From: an uncultured Lachnospiraceae bacterium
GTDB lineage: Bacteria > Bacillota > Clostridia > Lachnospirales > Lachnospiraceae
Direction: 5' to 3'
Assembly: GCA_902766655.1 (NCBI GenBank)
Contig: CACXEL010000040.1
Location: 1 to 17,896 of the forward strand
Length of the DNA stretch: 17,896 nucleotides
The notes under the pieces are model-generated. The model was not told the DNA's origin. It saw only the letters and a list, made by a program, of their open reading frames with translations, and did no database searches. Positions 13,918-17,896 of this stretch are shown piece after piece; position 1 is the first letter of the stretch; each line of letters begins with the position of its first letter. The position numbers and the translations under genes were made by a program.

Positions 13918-15258
13918 TCAGACAGGCCAGATGCTGCAGAAACCCACCAGAGCCATGGCAGCTCCGATCAGCGCCATCACGATCCCGAGGATCAGCTGCC
14001 CCCTGATCAGATAATCGTTGAATTCTTCCGGAGCAAGCCCGATAAACTGAGATCCTGCTGTGGAAAAAGGTGAAATGGGCGTTGCCAGCGCACCGATCTG
14101 TGCGGCAGCATAAAGTGTTACCGGGTTCAGGCCGGTCGCCGATGAAAGAGCCGGCACCATGGGAAACATCAGCGGAAGCACTACGCCTGTTCCACTTGAA
14201 AACACGCTCAGGAATGCGGCAATCAGAAGGAATACCGGCGGGAGGAGGAACCTGGGGAAGGACGACCCTTGAAAGAATGCCACTACCAGATCCTCAAGTC
14301 CTGCTTCTTTCGCAAGTTCCATCAGGAACGCGACACCAGATACGATCATGACCGTGTTCATGGGAATTCTCTGCAGAACCTTTTTCGGATTTGCCAGCTT
14401 CATGGTCGATGCGATCATGGAGAAAATAATGAGGATCGCATGGGGTTTGCAGAGATTCACAAAGGTTCTGGCGAAAGAACCCTTTGGGAATTTGACCAGT
14501 GTATTCAGGATATTCGGTACTACCATCAGGAAGAAACAGGTAAAGATGAGCACAAGGGTCTTCTTTTGAATATCATTAAAGGGCTCCGGCTTTTTCTGCA
14601 GCGCCTCGATCTTTACTCCCTTTCCAAGCTCGCTGCCATCTTTCTTCTTCAGATGGAAATAGAAGTAGATCATGGCGACCTGAACGATCTTGCTGAGAAC
14701 AAAAAGCCCATAGGTGTGGAAGTATGTGGCAAATCCAAGCTCTTCCCCGGCACTTTCCTGAACAAGTCCATACAGAACGACACCGGTTCCGGTAAAAGGA
14801 TTCATGGTACCGCTGTTATAGCCGCAGTCTATGGCAAAGACAAGAAGCAGCGGATCCATTCCGATCTGCTGGCAGATCGCGTATCCGACAGGTGCCAGAA
14901 GGACGATGGTTCCCGGTCCTGCGCCGAGATAGCCCATGATCATGGCGATGACCGCAAAAACCGCAGGAACCATCACCACTTTATCCCGAAACAGATACAG
15001 CATCTTTGACCCCAGAAGATTCAATGTGCCGTTCTCCCGGGCAAACCCGTAAAACAGAGCTCCTCCGATCAGGAAAAAGACCCAGTTGTCCGGCCAGTAA
15101 CCATAGACGTTGGCAACGCTTTTTCCCATAAACAGGACGCCGATCAGGAAGGCTCCAGTCATGGCAGTGATACCGAGGTTTACACCTTTTGTGAATGAAA
15201 GCACGATCGCAATAGCCACTGCCAGAAAACACAGGAGTATTATGGTATTGTTGCTCAT
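13918..15258 (-). CDS. Organic-anion permease of the ion-transporter superfamily (MatC/SLC13-like)
   Basis: This 446-residue protein has about 11-12 hydrophobic segments and ion-transporter-type re-entrant motifs: GAGPGTIVLLAPVGYAI in the first half and SSGTGVVLPLMFPMVP in the second. The late ALATPISPFSTAG is also typical. The family includes dicarboxylate/malonate-type carriers (MatC) and citrate transporters. It is clearly different from the transporter at 9497-10942, so the window holds two permeases from different subfamilies. The start is the ATG at 15258, preceded by GGAGGG at 6 bases. A longer form starting at 15321 would begin inside the operator. It has its own promoter with an operator just downstream of the predicted start, and converges on LysR. 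Substrate unknown; a carboxylate is the best guess from family and context. Confidence 0.82.
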   Translation of the reverse strand: MSNNTIILLCFLAVAIAIVLSFTKGVNLGITAMTGAFLIGVLFMGKSVANVYGYWPDNWVFFLIGGALFYGFARENGTLNLLGSKMLYLFRDKVVMVPAVFAVIAMIMGYLGAGPGTIVLLAPVGYAICQQIGMDPLLLVFAIDCGYNSGTMNPFTGTGVVLYGLVQESAGEELGFATYFHTYGLFVLSKIVQVAMIYFYFHLKKKDGSELGKGVKIEALQKKPEPFNDIQKKTLVLIFTCFFLMVVPNILNTLVKFPKGSFARTFVNLCKPHAILIIFSMIASTMKLANPKKVLQRIPMNTVMIVSGVAFLMELAKEAGLEDLVVAFFQGSSFPRFLLPPVFLLIAAFLSVFSSGTGVVLPLMFPMVPALSSATGLNPVTLYAAAQIGALATPISPFSTAGSQFIGLAPEEFNDYLIRGQLILGIVMALIGAAMALVGFCSIWPV

Positions 15259-15313
15259 AAGATTCCCTCCGTTGATTCTTTGCGCAGGCGGCATATTCGC
15301 TTCCCGCCCATGC

Positions 15314-15328
15314 ACTAACACCGTTTGT
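15314..15328. promoter_or_regulatory. Shared operator, copy 7 (second permease)
   Basis: ACTAACACCGTTTGT has one mismatch in the right half and lies at about +2 to +16 of the predicted transcript. Confidence 0.65.
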
Positions 15329-15336
15329 TATTCTGA

Positions 15337-15365
15337 ATTATAAACTATCGCTGTTCGTCTTTCAA
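15337..15365 (-). promoter_or_regulatory. Sigma-A promoter of the second permease
   Basis: Minus-strand -35 TTGAAA (15365-15360), a 17-bp spacer and perfect -10 TATAAT (15342-15337). It is the same -35/-10 pair as the selenoprotein promoter. Confidence 0.82.
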
Positions 15366-15454
15366 TAAATACCCTGCATTTATTAATAGTTTTTTGTCAT
15401 CGGTTTCCTTTCTCTCCGGCAGACTGATAGTTCAGAAGCTATTAATACCAGCAC

Positions 15455-15503
15455 AAATAATCCCTGCAGAGGGTTTCAGCCAATCCATCTGCAGGGATTA
15501 TTT
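15455..15503 (-). terminator. Terminator after the third UGSC gene
   Basis: A perfect 16-bp inverted repeat (AAATAATCCCTGCAGA with TCTGCAGGGATTATTT) surrounds a 17-base loop, 11 bases past the stop at 15514. The A/T ends of the stem give a T-rich 3' end on the minus strand. Confidence 0.8.
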
Positions 15504-15513
15504 TCCGTTAATG

Positions 15514-17247
15514 TTATTTCTTTTTTGCCTCAACGAGTTTTTCTTCCCAGTTCGCCGGCAGCCGGACTTCGGCGCTGGTGAGTTTCGCCATGGCAAGATT
15601 TGACCGGAAGAACTGACTTCGGTTTCTCGTCAGGTCTCCGACTACGATCACAAGAATATTCATCGCCTTTCCGAACAGCGGCACCATCCTCTTCGGATCG
15701 TCCGATTCATGCCACTCCGGCCCGAGATTGCCCTTCTCCACCTCTTCCTTCAGACTGTAGGGATGCCAGTGATTGAAGCGGGATGCATTCAGCTCGAAAT
15801 ACTCCGCCGTTACCTTTGTGTGCTCCAGAATGTATTTCGCGATAGTCTCCTTTGTATAGCCAGCGTCCGCAAGGCGCTTCGCCACCACCGGACTCAGGAA
15901 AAGCACATGATTCTCATGGTAGTCGCGCATGGTCTGATAGGGCTCGATCATTCTGGCGGCCCAGTCCACCATATAGTCAAGATGCTGCTCCGCGGTCGCT
16001 CCATTTGTCTGCATCGGATCACTGGCAATACGACCGGAGACGATGGACACCACATTGGATCCCTTCGGGAAACCCTGCAGCTCCGCGACTGTCTTGAATC
16101 CGAGTTCATCACAGACTTCGTCATTCTCCGGAATGACAGGACGGAACATCTGTCCGTGGGAAGCCATATCGGTGGATCCAAGCTGGAACCCGGCGATGTT
16201 TTTCAGCATCAGGTGGAAAGCGCGGCTCAGTGTCACGTTCGGCAGTGTATCCGCCCTCTGGTGTCCGATCTTGTAATTGAATTCCAGCTCATTGCGGATC
16301 GGTCCGTTCAGCATGATCATCGGCTCCCAGCCGGGAGTCGCGCCATAGTCCTTGATGGAAAACTCCGGTTTCACCATAATATCTGCCATTGCAAGAAGGA
16401 CAGGCATATACTCCGGACGGCAGCCAGCCATAACGCCGTTCACTGCAGCTTTCCAGACTGTGCAGACATTCTTGGAAGGCTCGACGATGCCGATCTCTTC
16501 CTCAGGATCCCTGTCTGTATACTTTAAGAACTCCTCGACCCGTTCCACAGTCGGCGGCACCACAGGCAGACCATCCGCCCATTTTCTGTCATAAAAGAAC
16601 TTCTGGACTTCTTCCCACGTGCCTTCGAATACGGTTTCCCTGGGATCCGGTCCTTTCTTTTTCATTTTCTTCACGGTGCTCTTCACGGGCTTTGTCAGCG
16701 CATCGATAATGCGGGGCATCAGGACCTCATGAATGTTCTCCCGCACCTTTTCCATGGAATCCATCGCGATGGGATTCGGGTACTCGATCATGCGGGCGTC
16801 CGGGAAACCGGCGCCCTTGGCGTTGGCTTTCGCCATGGTCGGGAATCCCTTACAGAGAATGCCGACTGCCGGGATACCGCAGTTTTCTACCAGGACCACG
16901 CCTCTGGCGACCGCCGGGGAGCAGGTGCCGCAGCAGCCGTTTCCGACGATAACTGCATCCACCTTCTCTTCCTTCAGCATGTCCGGAATGGCTTTCATGA
17001 CCGCAGCGGCCTTTTCCGGATCCGGATTATGGAAGTTTCCGAAATGCTGGTAAGGGATGATCTTAATATCGGGATAGCGCGCTTTCAGTTCCTCCTCAAT
17101 GACCGGGAATGTATCGTCGCCGCGGAAGGACCAGTTCCAGAGCTCCGCTACTGTTTTTCCGTTCAGATCCGGAAGAGAAGGCGCGACATCTTTATACTTT
17201 GAAGCAGGTGTTCCTACAGGATAGACAACTTTGAATATCTCACTCAC
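15514..17247 (-). CDS. UGSC-family paralog with Cys in place of Sec
   Basis: This 577-residue protein has the same two-part layout as the selenoprotein. The UGSC domain includes AELWNWSFRGD (35-45) and the motif C105-C106-G107-T108-C109, in which Cys106 stands exactly where the selenoprotein has Sec. After a Lys-rich linker (KKMKKKGPDPRE) comes the shared C-terminal domain with PVVPPT, NGVMAGCRPEYMPVLLA and a late HWHPYSLKEE stretch. The C-terminal half diverges more from UGSC1 and UGSC2 than those two do from each other. The start is GTG at 17247, with AAAGGAG 9 bases before it. It probably performs a related thiol reaction on a different substrate, or works under low selenium. It is monocistronic between its promoter (17305-17333) and the terminator at 15455-15503, and selB ends 122 bases upstream. 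Confidence 0.87.
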   Translation of the reverse strand: MSEIFKVVYPVGTPASKYKDVAPSLPDLNGKTVAELWNWSFRGDDTFPVIEEELKARYPDIKIIPYQHFGNFHNPDPEKAAAVMKAIPDMLKEEKVDAVIVGNGCCGTCSPAVARGVVLVENCGIPAVGILCKGFPTMAKANAKGAGFPDARMIEYPNPIAMDSMEKVRENIHEVLMPRIIDALTKPVKSTVKKMKKKGPDPRETVFEGTWEEVQKFFYDRKWADGLPVVPPTVERVEEFLKYTDRDPEEEIGIVEPSKNVCTVWKAAVNGVMAGCRPEYMPVLLAMADIMVKPEFSIKDYGATPGWEPMIMLNGPIRNELEFNYKIGHQRADTLPNVTLSRAFHLMLKNIAGFQLGSTDMASHGQMFRPVIPENDEVCDELGFKTVAELQGFPKGSNVVSIVSGRIASDPMQTNGATAEQHLDYMVDWAARMIEPYQTMRDYHENHVLFLSPVVAKRLADAGYTKETIAKYILEHTKVTAEYFELNASRFNHWHPYSLKEEVEKGNLGPEWHESDDPKRMVPLFGKAMNILVIVVGDLTRNRSQFFRSNLAMAKLTSAEVRLPANWEEKLVEAKKK

Positions 17248-17304
17248 GGTTTATTTCTCCTTTCCGGGAACCGTCATAAAGAACAGCGGGCTTTATCTGT
17301 TATC

Positions 17305-17333
17305 AGTTTACTAACACTGATAGTTTTTGTCAA
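17305..17333 (-). promoter_or_regulatory. Sigma-A promoter of the third UGSC gene
   Basis: Minus-strand -35 TTGACA (17333-17328), a 17-bp spacer and TAAACT (17310-17305). A second palindrome, TATCAGT-N8-ACTGATA (17301-17322), overlaps it and the operator. Confidence 0.75.
17310..17324. promoter_or_regulatory. Shared operator, copy 8 (third UGSC gene)
   Basis: ACTAACACTGATAGT has one mismatch in the right half and fills most of the spacer between the -35 and -10 boxes. Confidence 0.62.
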
Positions 17334-17348
17334 ATTGATATCTATTTC

Positions 17349-17376
17349 TGATTGATAGCCAGAAGGCTATCAATCA
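17349..17376 (-). terminator. Inverted repeat at the end of selB, probable terminator
   Basis: A perfect 12-bp stem (TGATTGATAGCC with GGCTATCAATCA) around a 4-base loop overlaps the selB stop codon at 17372-17370. No clear T-tract follows, so termination is probable rather than certain. Its core TGATAGCC/GGCTATCA is also found in the selenoprotein leader hairpin. Confidence 0.5.
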
Positions 17377-17896
17377 ATCGCTGCCCGTTTTTCTTCCGAT
17401 TCCAGTTTCCCGGTAAGACGCCTGACCGGATCTCCTGCTTCCCCTTCCAGCTTTGTATACTTCCTTCCGTCATAAGCTTCCAGGAGCATCTGCGAATATT
17501 TTCTGGAGGTGCCGAGAAGATCCCTGAACTCGGCAAGAGTGATCTGCCCCTCTGTAATGATTCGTTCCTTCAGTACCTGAAGTGCTCTGTTCCAGGCTTC
17601 CTTTCCCATGTAATAATTCTGGTTCACCTTGACCAGCACGCCCTGCTTCTGAAGATCCGCAAGTATCTGTTTCACCAGCTTTTTGTCCCTGTATTTTGCG
17701 TAAAGTTCATCGTTCACCGGGACATTGACACCCGCGGCCCGGTAGATTTCCGCGATCTCAGCCTGTATTCTCAGGTGCTCTCCTTCCACAGAGGAGGCGA
17801 ATCCTTCAAGGCATACAGCACTGCCTTCCGCCGCCAGCACCTTTCTTTTCAGCAGCTCTGCGACAAGAAGCTCCTGCACCGCAGCTTCCGCGCCGA
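17370..17896 (-). CDS. selB: Selenocysteine-specific elongation factor SelB, C-terminal part
   Basis: The reading frame enters from the right edge and ends at TGA 17372-17370, giving 175 residues. The last third contains ITLAEFRDLLGTSRKYSQML, the signature of the fourth winged-helix domain of SelB, which binds the SECIS hairpin. The preceding part (AELLKRK, KQILADLQKQGVLVKVNQNYYM) matches the earlier winged helices. SelB brings Sec-tRNA to the ribosome at UGA codons. Its presence directly beside a UGSC selenoprotein cluster supports reading TGA at 7737-7735 as Sec. The GTPase domains lie outside the window. A GTG near 17879 is internal, not a start. The C-terminal RRLTGKLESEEKRAAID tail is a little longer than usual. 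Confidence 0.9.
   Translation of the reverse strand, partial: GAEAAVQELLVAELLKRKVLAAEGSAVCLEGFASSVEGEHLRIQAEIAEIYRAAGVNVPVNDELYAKYRDKKLVKQILADLQKQGVLVKVNQNYYMGKEAWNRALQVLKERIITEGQITLAEFRDLLGTSRKYSQMLLEAYDGRKYTKLEGEAGDPVRRLTGKLESEEKRAAID

Noticed and set aside
1..17896. CRISPR array, tRNA/rRNA genes, phage or transposon
   Set aside because: No regularly spaced repeats, no tRNA-like cloverleaf and no transposase, integrase or phage proteins were recognised; the ten short repeats are irregularly spaced and promoter-bound.

Overview
The window looks like a chromosomal segment of an anaerobic, fairly GC-rich member of the Bacillota, probably Clostridia. The signs are strong AGGAGG-type ribosome binding sites, near-consensus sigma-A promoters with 17-bp spacers, a bacterial selenocysteine decoding gene (selB), an in-frame UGA decoded as selenocysteine, and a YloV/FakA-like kinase domain. 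No tRNA, rRNA, CRISPR array, insertion sequence or phage gene was found. The finer taxonomic placement is inference.

Layout. 1-83: start of a HAD phosphatase (minus strand, cut by the edge). 322-2820 (plus): a UbiD decarboxylase, a UbiX flavin prenyltransferase and a small LpdD-like prenyl-flavin chaperone. 2832-5489 (minus): an operon of an MmgE/PrpD protein followed by a short FakA-like DAK2 protein, tail to tail with the UbiD operon. 5601-6182 (minus): a nitroreductase. 6277-8046 (minus): a UGSC-family selenoprotein, one continuous gene read through TGA at 7737-7735. 8315-9238 (minus): a thioredoxin-reductase-like flavoprotein. 9497-12671 (minus): a UGSC paralog without Cys or Sec in its motif, followed by an SLC13-type transporter. 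12908-13786 (plus): a LysR regulator. 13918-15258 (minus): a second carboxylate-type permease. 15514-17247 (minus): a third UGSC paralog with Cys in place of Sec. 17370-17896 (minus): the C-terminal end of SelB.

What ties it together is a 15-bp palindrome, consensus RCTAAC-N3-GTTAGY. It occurs ten times, always in an intergenic promoter region. At all eight promoters it overlaps the -35/-10 spacer, the -10 box or the start site. These promoters drive the UbiD operon, PrpD-DAK2, the selenoprotein, the reductase, UGSC2-transporter, LysR, the second permease and UGSC3. The genes therefore look like one regulon under a repressor-like protein.

Working model (inference): two permeases import organic anions. 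A prenyl-FMN decarboxylase and a PrpD-type dehydratase/isomerase act on carboxylates. Sec/Cys proteins of the UGSC family, probably re-reduced through the adjacent flavoprotein, carry out a reductive step of unknown chemistry. The substrate cannot be read from the sequence.
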